A stretch of DNA of 64,000 nucleotides from Kineothrix sp. MSJ-39 (GCF_018917935.1 NZ_JAHLPN010000004.1:78229-142228); one strand, 5' to 3'. Shown: positions 1 to 8,742, counted from the first letter of the stretch. Made by a program: numbers and translations. The notes: generated by a model from the letters alone, not told the origin.

Positions 1-21
1 CGATATGATTTGGTACACTCA

Positions 22-573
22 TTATACAGTCATGATCTCCTTTGACTTCTCTTCTACCATACCATCAATTTCTTTGATGAATTTATCGGTAACTTTCTGT
101 AACTGTTCTTCTAACATCTTGATCTCGTCTTCGGAAACATCTTCCTTTGCCAGCTTCTTGAAGGAGTCATTTCCGTCTCTTCTGGAATTGCGGACTGCAA
201 CCTTGCTTTCCTCGCCTTTTTTCTTCACTTCTTTTACAAGATCCTTACGGCGTTCCTCGGTAAGCTCCGGGAATACCAGACGGATCACAGAACCATCGTT
301 GGATGGTGTAATGCCGACATCGGAACATAAAATTGCTTTTTCGATCTCTTTGATCAGGGATTTTTCCCATGGTGCGATCTGGATCATTCTCGGTTCCGGA
401 ACTGTGATATTACCAACCTGCTGCAGCGGGGTCGGTGTTCCGTAGTAATCTACCTTGATCTTATCGAGTACATGCGGATTGGCTCTTCCTGCACGGATCG
501 TCATAAAATCCTCTCCTAAAAAGTCAACTGTCTTCTGCATTTTTTCTTCAAATGTTTTTACTCTTGCATCCAT
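22..573 (-). CDS. frr: Ribosome recycling factor
   Basis: A 183-residue protein, the usual length for RRF, which with EF-G splits the post-termination ribosome so its subunits can be reused. The N-terminal block with KTVDFLGEDFMTIRAGRANP and the C-terminal helix DKFIKEIDGMVEEKSKEI are typical of the long three-helix bundle. A GGAGG site precedes the ATG by about 8 nt. It follows pyrH with a 21-nt gap, the classical pyrH-frr pair, and probably shares the transcript that starts above the deacetylase gene at 3.4 kb. No terminator is visible because the window ends 21 nt beyond the stop. Confidence 0.97.
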   Translation of the reverse strand: MDARVKTFEEKMQKTVDFLGEDFMTIRAGRANPHVLDKIKVDYYGTPTPLQQVGNITVPEPRMIQIAPWEKSLIKEIEKAILCSDVGITPSNDGSVIRLVFPELTEERRKDLVKEVKKKGEESKVAVRNSRRDGNDSFKKLAKEDVSEDEIKMLEEQLQKVTDKFIKEIDGMVEEKSKEIMTV

Positions 574-594
574 TTTTATATATCCTCCCTTATT

Positions 595-1290
595 CTATAC
601 TGTTACCTTTGTTCCGTTAAATTTACCGTTCATGGTATTGACAATGCTGTTTTCTTCATTCAGACCGAATACCCACATCGGCATTTTGTTATCTCTTGCC
701 AGAATGGAAGCTGTCATATCAACAACCTGCAGATTCTGTGCAACCACGTCATCAATGGAAACCTCATCATATTTCTTTGCATTCGGATTTTTATGCGGAT
801 CATCATCGTACACACCGTCGATCGCTTTTGCCAGCAGGATCACATCTGCCTCTACTTCAATGGCACGCAGTACAACACCTGTATCTGTTGAGAAATAAGG
901 ATGTCCTGTACCACCTGCGAAAAATACTACCATATTCTTGGAAAAATATTTATTGGCACGATCCTTGGAAAACAGCTTTGTAAAGGAACCGCATTCAAAC
1001 GGAGTCAGGATCGCTGTCATCATACCGACACTTCTGAAGATCTCCGATACATAAATACAGTTCATGACAGTTGCCAGCATTCCGATCTGATCTGCCTTTG
1101 TTCTGTCGATGTTCTCACTGGAACGTCCACGCCAGAAATTACCGCCGCCGATCACAATACCGACCTGTACGCCGTCATCGACAAGCTGCTTTACCTGCAG
1201 TGCCACACCACGTACTGTCTCCTCGTCAAAACCGGTCTTTTTTTCTCCTGCAAGCGCTTCACCGCTCAGCTTCAGCATTACTCTTTTCAT
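595..1290 (-). CDS. pyrH: UMP kinase (uridylate kinase)
   Basis: This 231-residue amino-acid-kinase-family protein phosphorylates UMP to UDP in pyrimidine nucleotide synthesis in the cytoplasm. The N-terminal KLSGEAL phosphate-binding loop, the GGGNFWRGR motif near residue 50, the NMVVFFAGGTGHPYFSTDT segment and ILLAKAIDGVYDDDP near residue 155 are all hallmarks of bacterial PyrH. AGGAG lies 7 nt before the ATG. It sits between a bactofilin gene (30-nt gap) and frr (21-nt gap). In Bacillus it directly follows tsf; here tsf is about 22.8 kb away, so the ancestral rpsB-tsf-pyrH-frr cluster has been split. Confidence 0.97.
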   Translation of the reverse strand: MKRVMLKLSGEALAGEKKTGFDEETVRGVALQVKQLVDDGVQVGIVIGGGNFWRGRSSENIDRTKADQIGMLATVMNCIYVSEIFRSVGMMTAILTPFECGSFTKLFSKDRANKYFSKNMVVFFAGGTGHPYFSTDTGVVLRAIEVEADVILLAKAIDGVYDDDPHKNPNAKKYDEVSIDDVVAQNLQVVDMTASILARDNKMPMWVFGLNEENSIVNTMNGKFNGTKVTV

Positions 1291-1320
1291 TGTTTTTCTC
1301 CTATCACTTTGTCCCTTGGT

Positions 1321-2421
1321 TTATTTTGCGATCAGATCATTAAAGAAATCTGTCGGATTTACTTCTGCGTAGCACTGGCTGCACATACCTTCGATCACCG
1401 CACCGTTGTTGATCTGGACGGATTTGGATTTGATATTACCCATCACGATGGCAGATGCATCTAAGATAACCGGGCCCTTCACATCAATATCACCCTTGAC
1501 AGCACCTGCGATCACTGCACTGGAAGCTGCCACATTACCGATCACAACGGAATTCTGTCCGATCTTGACTGTGCCTTCCGCAACGATCATGCCTGTGATA
1601 TGTGCACCGTCTGCAAATACTTCTGCAGCTTTGGAATCTCCTTCGATCGTACCGGAAACATTTAACTTGCCGAGCAGTTCGACTTTTCCTTTTACCTTAC
1701 CGAGAATATCCACATTGCCTTTTGCACTGATATCACCGTTTAATGTCATACCTGCTGTGATGATCGCTGTTTCGTCTAATACTTCTGTATCTTCTAAACT
1801 CATTTTCTGTTCTTCCATTGCTTTTCCTACCTCTTTTTCCAATTCTGATTCTTCTTTTTCTGTATGCTGTCCCAGATCCATATGCATGAGCATTTCTTCC
1901 GGTGTCTGCATCTGTCTCTCTGCAAAATCGTCTTCTTCCTCATCTGCATCCGGCTTTACAATACCTGCAATGCTCTGCATCTGCTCAGCTGCTGCCTTCT
2001 GTGGCATCACTGCCTCCGGCTCTTCATCCGCTTCCTCTGCAGCTTCTGTTTCTTCTGCAGGTTCTGCCGCCTCAACTTCTTCCCCCTGCACAGTTTCCGG
2101 TTCCTGTGCCTCGGCATTCTGCTTTTTGGCTTCATCTTCCGATTCCGCTTCAGCAGTCTGGCTGGTCTGCTCTGCCTCCGACTCTGCTGTTTCTTCTGCA
2201 GTCTCTGCTGTTTCTTCTGCTGCCTCTGTTTCCTGCTTTCCGGCTTCTTCTGTATCAGAATTTCCGACTTCTGCAGCCAGCGCTTCCTGCACTTCCTTCA
2301 GCGCATCATCCAGTGCCTTATCTTCGTCTTCTTTTTTACTTTCCTGTCCTGCCTCTTCTTCCGGCAAAAGTTCATTGACCGCCTGAGACAGGTCTTCTTT
2401 CAGTTCCTGAAAAAAACCCAT
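1321..2421 (-). CDS. Bactofilin-family cytoskeletal protein with long acidic N-terminus
   Basis: The 366-residue product has two parts. Residues 1 to about 220 are a Glu/Ala/Thr-rich, probably disordered stretch with short degenerate repeats (EETAETAEETAE type). Residues about 220-345 form a bactofilin (DUF583) right-handed beta-helix with regularly spaced glycines and hydrophobics (GDISAKGNVDILGKVKGKVE, then VIGNVAASSAVIAGAVKGDI). Bactofilins polymerise into filaments that position cell-wall or morphogenetic enzymes. The adjacent upstream gene encodes a membrane-anchored polysaccharide deacetylase, consistent with a wall-related role (inference). CGGAGGAG precedes the ATG. The acidic extension is unusually long for the family. 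The Ser-rich reading frame on the opposite strand is a shadow of this low-complexity region. Confidence 0.85.
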   Translation of the reverse strand: MGFFQELKEDLSQAVNELLPEEEAGQESKKEDEDKALDDALKEVQEALAAEVGNSDTEEAGKQETEAAEETAETAEETAESEAEQTSQTAEAESEDEAKKQNAEAQEPETVQGEEVEAAEPAEETEAAEEADEEPEAVMPQKAAAEQMQSIAGIVKPDADEEEDDFAERQMQTPEEMLMHMDLGQHTEKEESELEKEVGKAMEEQKMSLEDTEVLDETAIITAGMTLNGDISAKGNVDILGKVKGKVELLGKLNVSGTIEGDSKAAEVFADGAHITGMIVAEGTVKIGQNSVVIGNVAASSAVIAGAVKGDIDVKGPVILDASAIVMGNIKSKSVQINNGAVIEGMCSQCYAEVNPTDFFNDLIAK

Positions 2422-2456
2422 TTTTTCTCCTCCGTTTATTATTACTGCTGCGCAGT

Positions 2457-3404
2457 TTATTGTTGTATTTTCAGATGCTGTACCAGTTCCATGTCATCAC
2501 TGACCGGCAAAAGAACAGTATCTTCCATTGCCTGTATGCCTTCAATGATCGCAGGAAGCGCTTCCACTGTTGCATTTTTATTTGCCGCATCATGCAGAAG
2601 GACAACTGCGGTCTGATGCTTGCCTACGCCTGTCAGCACATTATCCACAAGTGTCTGTGCTTTTATCTTTTTGTTGGTCGCATCACCGCTTGCCACATTC
2701 CAGTCCAGATAATAGATATCCTGCTGCTGCATATACGCCGCAAGCTCACGCATATCCACCGTACTGACCTGATTGGAGCTTCCGCCCGGAAATCTGTAAA
2801 AATGCGACCACACACCGGTCGTATCATATAAGAAATCCTGCAATTTGGACAGATCCTCTTCAAAGGCTTCCTCCGAAGCATAGATTTCATCATATTTGTG
2901 GCTGTAGGAATGCATACCAAGTGTATGCCCTTCCGCTACGATCCGCTGATACATTGCCTGGTACCTCTCCTGCGGCTTTCCGGTCACAAAAAAAGTGGCT
3001 TTCACATCATACTGCTTTAAAATATCCAGTATGGCATCTGTATTACTGCTCGGTCCATCATCAAATGTCAGATAAACCTTTCTCTTCTGTCCATCGTCCG
3101 GTTCCGTTTCTTCTGTCTGCCATTTTGCAAGGCTGCTATCTGCCTGCATCCCATCTGCCTGCTGCCCGGCATCTGTATCTGCATTTGCCGGATCTGCCTG
3201 TTCAGGTGCTATAGTGCCTTCCCTTTGCTGCGATGCGATCTGCCGCTGCATCTGGTCCAGCTCTTTCTGCAGTCTGTCCACCTTGATGAACAACAAAATA
3301 CATAACAGGATCGGAATCAGAATCCCCAAAAGTAAATACGCTACTATCAGCCTTTTCATGGAAGAAATCCGGCTGCGTCTCTTTTCCTCTTCACTTTTTG
3401 GCAT
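2457..3404 (-). CDS. Membrane-anchored polysaccharide (peptidoglycan-type) deacetylase
   Basis: A 315-residue protein with a short basic N-terminus, one transmembrane helix (about residues 19-42), a Gln/Asp-rich spacer and a NodB-homology carbohydrate esterase 4 domain from about residue 107. Metal and catalytic motifs are visible: TFDDGPSS, HSYSHKYDE (the HxxxH-type motif), FYRFPGGSSNQ and the C-terminal VVLLHDA. Such enzymes remove acetyl groups from GlcNAc or MurNAc residues of extracellular polysaccharide, usually peptidoglycan. The topology places the domain outside the cell. GGAG lies 7 nt before the ATG. It is the first gene of an apparent unit with the bactofilin gene (35-nt gap), pyrH and frr. 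The exact substrate cannot be told from sequence. Confidence 0.88.
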   Translation of the reverse strand: MPKSEEEKRRSRISSMKRLIVAYLLLGILIPILLCILLFIKVDRLQKELDQMQRQIASQQREGTIAPEQADPANADTDAGQQADGMQADSSLAKWQTEETEPDDGQKRKVYLTFDDGPSSNTDAILDILKQYDVKATFFVTGKPQERYQAMYQRIVAEGHTLGMHSYSHKYDEIYASEEAFEEDLSKLQDFLYDTTGVWSHFYRFPGGSSNQVSTVDMRELAAYMQQQDIYYLDWNVASGDATNKKIKAQTLVDNVLTGVGKHQTAVVLLHDAANKNATVEALPAIIEGIQAMEDTVLLPVSDDMELVQHLKIQQ

Positions 3405-3491
3405 ACCAAGACTCCATTCTTTGCATATTCGATTTATTCTATCATAATTTTTATCTGAAATCCAGCGTTATAGATACAAATTGGCGGAGCG

Positions 3492-3531
3492 TATTTGTGT
3501 AATAGGAACGAAGTTTTCTATTACACAAATA
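3492..3531. repeat. 14-bp perfect inverted repeat
   Basis: TATTTGTGTAATAG at 3492-3505 is mirrored by its exact complement at 3518-3531 with a 12-nt loop. It abuts the next hairpin (3532-3577) without a gap, giving two back-to-back stem-loops downstream of the PatB-like gene and upstream of the deacetylase gene. It could be part of a terminator, an operator, or a small intergenic repeat element. Confidence 0.6.
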
Positions 3532-3577
3532 AAGCTTATCCTTGCAGCCTTTTCCTTATGGCTGCTCAGATAAGCTT
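3532..3577 (-). terminator. Strong hairpin, probable terminator of the MATE-PatB unit
   Basis: AAGCTTATC (3532-3540) pairs with GATAAGCTT (3569-3577) and encloses a second stem GCAGCC/GGCTGC (3544-3549/3560-3565). On the minus strand it begins 18 nt past the stop of the PatB-like gene and is followed by a weak T-rich run (TTATTTGTG). It looks like an intrinsic terminator, although the U-tract is imperfect. Confidence 0.55.
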
Positions 3578-3594
3578 TTCTGCTTCTTTATCCC

Positions 3595-4767
3595 TTATTT
3601 TGTTTTTTCAAAAAGCTGTATACCATGGGCAAGACGCGTAAGCCCGTCTTTCACTGCTGCATGCGGGCATGCGATGTTCATACGCAAAAAGAGGTTTCCG
3701 TTTCCGTGGTAGCTGCTGCCCTTGGACAGATACAGTCCTGTTTCTTTCCGCAGGAATTCCTGCAGATGATCCGTATCATCCGTTACCTTGGAGCAATCCA
3801 GCCAGAGCAGATAAGTCGCTGTATTTTCCACCAGATGTATCTGCGGCAGTTTGTCCGCCAGAAAGGCTGCAACCATATCCCTGCTTTCTTTTAAGTAGCT
3901 CCGCAGGCTGTCAAGCCATGCATCCCCCTCTGAAAAAGCCGCGATCGTGCCTGCCATGGCAAATGCATTCGGCTCTGCCACTTCATCGGAATTCAGTCCC
4001 CGGTTCATCTTTTCCCGGATCGCTTCATCCGGTATCATGACTGCTGCCGACTGCAGCCCCGCTATATTAAAGGTCTTACTCGGTGCAAGACAGGTAATGC
4101 TGTTATACTTACAGTCGTCCGATACGGAAGCAAACGGCACATATTCATAGCCGGGCATCGTCAGATCACAGTGGATCTCGTCCGCTACAACCAGTACATG
4201 ATGCTTTTTGCAAAGTGCACCGACTCTGGCAAGTTCTTCTTTGCTCCAGATCTTTCCTGCCGGATTCTGCGGATTGCACAAAAGCAGCAGCGTTGTCTGC
4301 GGATGTGCCAGTTTTTTCTCCAGATCCGCAAAGTCCATCTTGTATTGTCCGTTCTCATAAAGGAGACGGTTTTCCAGTACATGTCTGCCATGATTTTCAA
4401 CACAGTTATAGAAAATATTGTAGACCGGCGTCTGCACAACAACGTTATCTCCTACATTTGTCATGCGCTTGACCGCCACATCGATTGCCGGGATCACGCC
4501 CGTACAAAAGATCAGCCAGTCCTCCTGCATTTGAAAACGATGTCTTCTCTGCCACCAGCCGCAAATTGCCTGATTCCACTCCTGTGGAACAACAGAATAG
4601 CCAAAGATACCATGCTCTGCCCGCCTGATCAAAGCTTCCTTGATGCAAGGTGCTGTTTCAAAATCCATATCTGCAACCCACATCGGGAGTTCTCCCTCTT
4701 TGATATCCCATTTATAAGAGAAGGTGTTTCTTCTGTCTGTTATCTGATCAAAATGAAATGCTTCCAT
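3595..4767 (-). CDS. PLP-dependent MalY/PatB-family C-S lyase/aminotransferase
   Basis: Fold-type I PLP enzyme of the MalY/PatB group, which typically cleaves cystathionine or cysteine S-conjugates (beta-lyase). The chosen start (390 residues) begins MEAFHFDQITDRRNTFSYKW, with GGAAGGAAA just upstream; an in-frame ATG 48 nt earlier would put the start almost against the MATE gene and has no better site. Family motifs are PMWVADMDFETAP near the N-terminus, NPQNPAGKIW, VADEIHCDL (the cofactor Asp) and the Schiff-base lysine in APSKTFNIAGLQ. It lies 52 nt after the MATE gene and is probably cotranscribed, so the exporter might expel a sulfur metabolite (speculative). Confidence 0.85.
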   Translation of the reverse strand: MEAFHFDQITDRRNTFSYKWDIKEGELPMWVADMDFETAPCIKEALIRRAEHGIFGYSVVPQEWNQAICGWWQRRHRFQMQEDWLIFCTGVIPAIDVAVKRMTNVGDNVVVQTPVYNIFYNCVENHGRHVLENRLLYENGQYKMDFADLEKKLAHPQTTLLLLCNPQNPAGKIWSKEELARVGALCKKHHVLVVADEIHCDLTMPGYEYVPFASVSDDCKYNSITCLAPSKTFNIAGLQSAAVMIPDEAIREKMNRGLNSDEVAEPNAFAMAGTIAAFSEGDAWLDSLRSYLKESRDMVAAFLADKLPQIHLVENTATYLLWLDCSKVTDDTDHLQEFLRKETGLYLSKGSSYHGNGNLFLRMNIACPHAAVKDGLTRLAHGIQLFEKTK

Positions 4768-4818
4768 TTTCCTTCCTTTCCACTGCTTGCAGTTTTTATA
4801 ATGCTTTCGTACCACTTG

Positions 4819-6192
4819 TTACAATTTTTTCAAAAGGCGGATCAGCATGAGGATTCCTCTGCAGATCAGTTCCAGACACATGGCGATCCATACGCCCGTC
4901 AGCCCAAACGGCTTTGCAAGGATCCAGGAAAGTGGGATCCGCACAAGCCAAAGGCTGATAAAATTCAAAATACTTGGGATCATCGTATCCCCTGCCCCGC
5001 GCAATGCGCCTGACGCCACAATAGAAGCCGCATACATCGGTTCCGCAAAAACTTCGATCCGAAGCACCTTTGTTCCAAGTGCCTGTACCGCCGGATCCGG
5101 GGAAAGCGACATCATCATGAGCGGTGCCAGAAAATACATCAGTATGCCTGTCACTGTCATAACACCGATCCCGATCCACGCCGTCATCCTTGAAAAATGA
5201 TGTACCAGATTTTTGCGTCCCGCGCCTGTACTCTGTCCTACCAGTGTTGCTGCTGCCTCACCGATTCCATAGCCCGGCATATAACACAGACTTTCCGCCG
5301 TTACCGCAAAAGAGTTTGCCGCCAGTGCGATCGAACCGAGCGGAGCCACGATCCCTGTCGTCACGATCATGGCAAGGCAGACAACAAATCGTTCAAATGT
5401 CACAGGAAGTGATAAAGTGATCGCCTTTTTCTGGCATTCTGCCGACAGATGAAAGCCTTCTTCCTTCCGGATATGCAGAATCGGACTTTTCACACAGGCA
5501 AAATATAACATGATGCTTGCAATGATCAGCTCCGATACGCCCGTGCCAAGTGCTGCACCTGCCACGCCCAGTCTGCAGCCGTAAATAAACAGTGCATTAA
5601 ACAAAACATCCAATACACACAGCAGTGAATTTAAAATGCCGGGCACCTTCATATTACCGCTGCTCTGCAGCATACTGCCTGCGAGCACATTCAGTCCCGA
5701 ACACGGCAGAAAACAGACGTAGATCAGAAAATAATGCCCTGCATCCTTTAAAATGGCAGGTTCTCCGCCAAGCCAGCCCGGCAGAAAGCTGCTGATAGAA
5801 ATGCCCAGCACAGCCAGAAATACGGAAATACACGAAATGGTAAAAAGTGCCTGCTTCAGGACATCTCTTGCCGCCTCGAGCTTATTGGCGCCGATCAACT
5901 GCGCCGCCTGTACGGCAAATCCGACTGAAAAAGAATGGCAGACACCACCAAAAAGCCATGTTGTCGATGCAACAAGACCGATCGCCGCTGCTGCCCCCGA
6001 GCCGAGCCGTCCCACCATGGATGCATCGATATACTGCATTGCCACAGAAGTAAGCTGTGCCATGATCGCCGGGAGCGAAAGCTGGATCACCAGCAGGATC
6101 TGCTGCCTGCTGGAAAGCTCGCGCCCCGTCCGTATATAGGAGATCAGTTCTTCTCTGTTTTCTTTTTTATTACTTACGCTTGCTTGTTTCAT
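4819..6192 (-). CDS. MATE-family multidrug/metabolite exporter
   Basis: The 457-residue polytopic protein has about twelve hydrophobic segments in two related halves. The family signature appears early (QLSLPAIMAQLTSVAMQYID, then MVGRLGSGAAAAIG), and the second half carries PGYGIGEAAATLVGQSTGAG, the typical loop of NorM/DinF-like proteins. Such proteins use Na+ or H+ gradients to export cationic drugs or metabolites. The ribosome binding site is poor (only GAAAGA at some distance), so the start is the least certain part. It precedes the PatB-like gene by 52 nt. DUF3737 lies 38 nt upstream on the same strand. Confidence 0.9.
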   Translation of the reverse strand: MKQASVSNKKENREELISYIRTGRELSSRQQILLVIQLSLPAIMAQLTSVAMQYIDASMVGRLGSGAAAAIGLVASTTWLFGGVCHSFSVGFAVQAAQLIGANKLEAARDVLKQALFTISCISVFLAVLGISISSFLPGWLGGEPAILKDAGHYFLIYVCFLPCSGLNVLAGSMLQSSGNMKVPGILNSLLCVLDVLFNALFIYGCRLGVAGAALGTGVSELIIASIMLYFACVKSPILHIRKEEGFHLSAECQKKAITLSLPVTFERFVVCLAMIVTTGIVAPLGSIALAANSFAVTAESLCYMPGYGIGEAAATLVGQSTGAGRKNLVHHFSRMTAWIGIGVMTVTGILMYFLAPLMMMSLSPDPAVQALGTKVLRIEVFAEPMYAASIVASGALRGAGDTMIPSILNFISLWLVRIPLSWILAKPFGLTGVWIAMCLELICRGILMLIRLLKKL

Positions 6193-6230
6193 GTAACTGG
6201 TAGTCTTTCTTTTCTACTATAAATTACCTG

Positions 6231-7070
6231 TTAGTCTTCGGTAATAATATCTGTATTTTCTTTCTTGACATCCGGGTTATCGAAAATGATCTCGTCAATG
6301 TGTTTTGCACGGATTTTTCCGGAGATCGGATTTTTCACGCTATCGATCTTAGAGTCGATCTGTGCATCTACGGTTGCATATTCAAATGCCAGATTGGTGT
6401 TCAACAGCTTACAGTTTTCCATCTTCAGATTTTCCATGTAACACATGCCCTGCTCGCTCTCGATCGTGCAGTTGATCAGTGTGACATTTTTGGCATTCCA
6501 GCCCAGATATTCGCCTGATATAAAGGAGTCATATACTGTTACATTCTCACAGTTCCAGAAAGCATCCTTTGACAGCATTCTGGCATTGCGGATCGTCAGA
6601 TTCTTTGCGCCGTCAAAGCTGTAATTGCCGACCAGTGTAAAGTTTTCGATCTCCATATCGGAGCTTCCCATTGCAAAATAATCGCCCTTGGCGGTTACAT
6701 TCTGCATCTTTACCTGACTGCAGTTCCAGAGTGTCTCTGCCGCATTCGGGAAATTGATATCCTTGAGCACGACATCCTTGCAGCGTCTGAAGCCCTTTGG
6801 TGCCTGATAGGTGATATCTTCCATCGAAATATGGTCTGTATACCAGATACCGGCTCTTGCCATTTCAAACATGGTAGAATGCTTTACCTCTACGTTCCGG
6901 CAATACCACAGTGGATATTTCCACTGGAACAGACAATTTTCTATTTTTAGATTTTTACTTTCTTTGAGCGGTGATTCACCGTCTGCAAAGGTACAATAGG
7001 AAAGCTCCAAATCCCTGCTCTGAAATAAAGCACGCTCTCCTACAAATTTTTGTTGTGTATACTGATTCAT
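6231..7070 (-). CDS. DUF3737 family protein (right-handed beta-helix, unknown function)
   Basis: The 279-residue protein consists of repeated beta-helix rungs such as LKIENCLFQWKYPLWYCRNV and VKHSTMFEMARAGIWYT, each a short strand followed by a Trp/Cys/Asn-rich turn. This is the pattern of the DUF3737 family found in many Firmicutes. No signal peptide or transmembrane segment is visible, so a cytoplasmic location is likely. The function is unknown; the fold resembles pectate-lyase-like or pentapeptide-type solenoids, but no catalytic site can be named. It starts 106 nt after the PEBP gene and ends 38 nt before the MATE gene. GGAAG lies just before its ATG. Confidence 0.8.
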   Translation of the reverse strand: MNQYTQQKFVGERALFQSRDLELSYCTFADGESPLKESKNLKIENCLFQWKYPLWYCRNVEVKHSTMFEMARAGIWYTDHISMEDITYQAPKGFRRCKDVVLKDINFPNAAETLWNCSQVKMQNVTAKGDYFAMGSSDMEIENFTLVGNYSFDGAKNLTIRNARMLSKDAFWNCENVTVYDSFISGEYLGWNAKNVTLINCTIESEQGMCYMENLKMENCKLLNTNLAFEYATVDAQIDSKIDSVKNPISGKIRAKHIDEIIFDNPDVKKENTDIITED

Positions 7071-7175
7071 GTTCTTCCACTCACTTTCTTCTTATAGCAT
7101 ATCCGGATTTCGATTATCCTGTTCTTTTTTATCACGACTTTTGCCACCTGTCAAGGTAAAGTCAGGTTTAGGTAT

Positions 7176-7790
7176 CTATTTTGTATAAGTACCGGTCAAT
7201 TTACCATAGGCGGCTATATTTCCACTCGCTCCTGCATCATCTGCATTCAGTTCCTGTGCAATCCTGTCAATACCATCACACACTGTATTGACTTTTCCTG
7301 CATAGTCTGTCTTTGCCTGCTTTAATGCAAACACATACACTTCATAGGAATGAGTTCCGGCAGGTGGATACGGTCCGATATAACCGATGTCACTTGTCCC
7401 CTTATTGATCGATGTGATCTCCCCCTGCGCCAGTTCTTCTTTGGTCAGAGTACCTGAGATCAGATGTATCCAGTTATTTCCATCCGGGTCTATCATATAG
7501 ATCACGTATGCCTGAGCATTTCCTGCTTTCTCCCAGCTTAGCTGCGGCGAAAGATTCCTGCCCCGATCCGTATTGGCAATACTGTCATCCCATATGCCAT
7601 TTTGCAGATTTTCACTTGTTACGGTCAGCTCGTCTATTCCTGCCCAATCGAATGTGGAGTCTGTATTCCGTTGCTTATGGCTAACTGCCATTGTCAGCAC
7701 TATTGCCAGTAATACCAATAATAATAGCACCAGACAAAGTGTTCCTATTATAAATATCCTGTTCTTACTCTTCTTATGTTCCTTTTTCAT
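7176..7790 (-). CDS. Membrane-anchored PEBP / YbhB-YbcL-family protein
   Basis: A 204-residue protein with a basic N-terminus (MKKEHKKSKNR), one long hydrophobic helix (about residues 12-34) and an extracytoplasmic phosphatidylethanolamine-binding-protein domain. Family landmarks are NLSPQLSWEK, YVIYMIDPDGNNWIH (the DPD-type ligand loop), GYIGPYPPAGTHSYEVYVFA and the distal helix. Bacterial YbhB/YbcL proteins have no firmly established substrate. The start codon is only 7 nt after the stop of the NERD gene, which implies cotranscription with the helicase/NERD pair. Whether the three work together or merely share a message is unclear. The ribosome binding site is weak (GGAAGCG). Confidence 0.82.
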   Translation of the reverse strand: MKKEHKKSKNRIFIIGTLCLVLLLLVLLAIVLTMAVSHKQRNTDSTFDWAGIDELTVTSENLQNGIWDDSIANTDRGRNLSPQLSWEKAGNAQAYVIYMIDPDGNNWIHLISGTLTKEELAQGEITSINKGTSDIGYIGPYPPAGTHSYEVYVFALKQAKTDYAGKVNTVCDGIDRIAQELNADDAGASGNIAAYGKLTGTYTK

Positions 7791-7797
7791 ATAAGAT

Positions 7798-8742
7798 TCA
7801 CGCTTCCATATTTCTTATGTATTTACATTTTGGAAATGCTTTGCATCCATAAAACTGTTTACCCACATTCGGTCCCTTTTGTGCGGTTCTAAGAACAAGC
7901 TCTGCTCCACACTTCGGGCAACGCAGTTCTTCCTGCTTTGATTTGATCTTTTCTGTTTCTTGTTCCTTATCCTTTTTCTTCTCCAAATATGCTTCCTGTG
8001 CCAGAAGATCAAATTTTGCAAAATAGTCTTTCTTACTTTCCATATTCATATCTAACAGCCTCTGGGCAACCTGTTGCATCTGTTTCAAACTGGAGGATGG
8101 CTCTTTGGATTCAGCATTCATTCTTTTTATCGTTGCCACTAATTGATCTGCACGTATTACCTGTTCTTTTATTTCTTTTTTCGCATATCTGTCATTTACA
8201 ATAGTCTTAGGATTCGCAAGAACAACAAGTGGTTTATAAAAAGTTTTGGTTCCCCATTGTTTTAGCAAGCCCATAAAAGCTCCCGCATTTTCTACTCTGC
8301 ATTGGTTCAAAACAGTAAGATGTCTTTCATTTTGCGTAATCGGAGAATAAATACCTTCCTTGACTCGTTTACCGCCATACTCAAATGTCCTGATAAAAGC
8401 TCCACTGTTATTGATTTCAATATTACCAAATAGGTTTTTACATTCTATAACATATATCAGTTTTGCTGTCACAACAATAAAATCTATTTGTGCACTTAAG
8501 CCATTCTCCATTTCAATATAAATATCATGTAAGACTACCATATCTATCCCACTGTTTTTCAGTTCAAAGACAATATTATCTTCTCCTGCAATTCCGGCTT
8601 TTGTAATAGCTATTTCTTTCTGTAATTTTGTATTCAGTTCCCCACTTGTTTGTGGCAACAGTTTCTCCAGTCTTTCCAAATATGCTCTCGCATCACTTGC
8701 TTCCTTTAAAATAATCTGTTCCGGTTTTGAAAAAAATCCCAT
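7798..8742 (-). CDS. NERD nuclease-related protein with topoisomerase-type C4 zinc ribbon
   Basis: The start at 8742 is set by AGGAGG six nt before ATG; an ATG 18 nt upstream has no site. The 314-residue product has a helical N-terminus, then a NERD domain (about residues 45-165) with the PD-(D/E)XK-like pattern AQIDFIVVT ... IYVIECKN, a helical or coiled linker rich in Lys/Glu/Gln, and a C-terminal topoisomerase-I-like zinc ribbon (LRCPKCGAEL ... FYGCKAFPKC). NERD domains are predicted nucleases; the zinc ribbon suggests DNA binding. It follows the SF1 helicase gene by 33 nt and precedes the PEBP gene by 7 nt. This strongly suggests a functional pairing with the helicase in DNA repair, processing or defence. 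Confidence 0.85.
   Translation of the reverse strand: MGFFSKPEQIILKEASDARAYLERLEKLLPQTSGELNTKLQKEIAITKAGIAGEDNIVFELKNSGIDMVVLHDIYIEMENGLSAQIDFIVVTAKLIYVIECKNLFGNIEINNSGAFIRTFEYGGKRVKEGIYSPITQNERHLTVLNQCRVENAGAFMGLLKQWGTKTFYKPLVVLANPKTIVNDRYAKKEIKEQVIRADQLVATIKRMNAESKEPSSSLKQMQQVAQRLLDMNMESKKDYFAKFDLLAQEAYLEKKKDKEQETEKIKSKQEELRCPKCGAELVLRTAQKGPNVGKQFYGCKAFPKCKYIRNMEA

Noticed and set aside
1406..2386. Ser/Ala-rich 326-codon plus-strand frame
   Set aside because: Exact antisense of the low-complexity bactofilin gene; no ribosome site and no domain.
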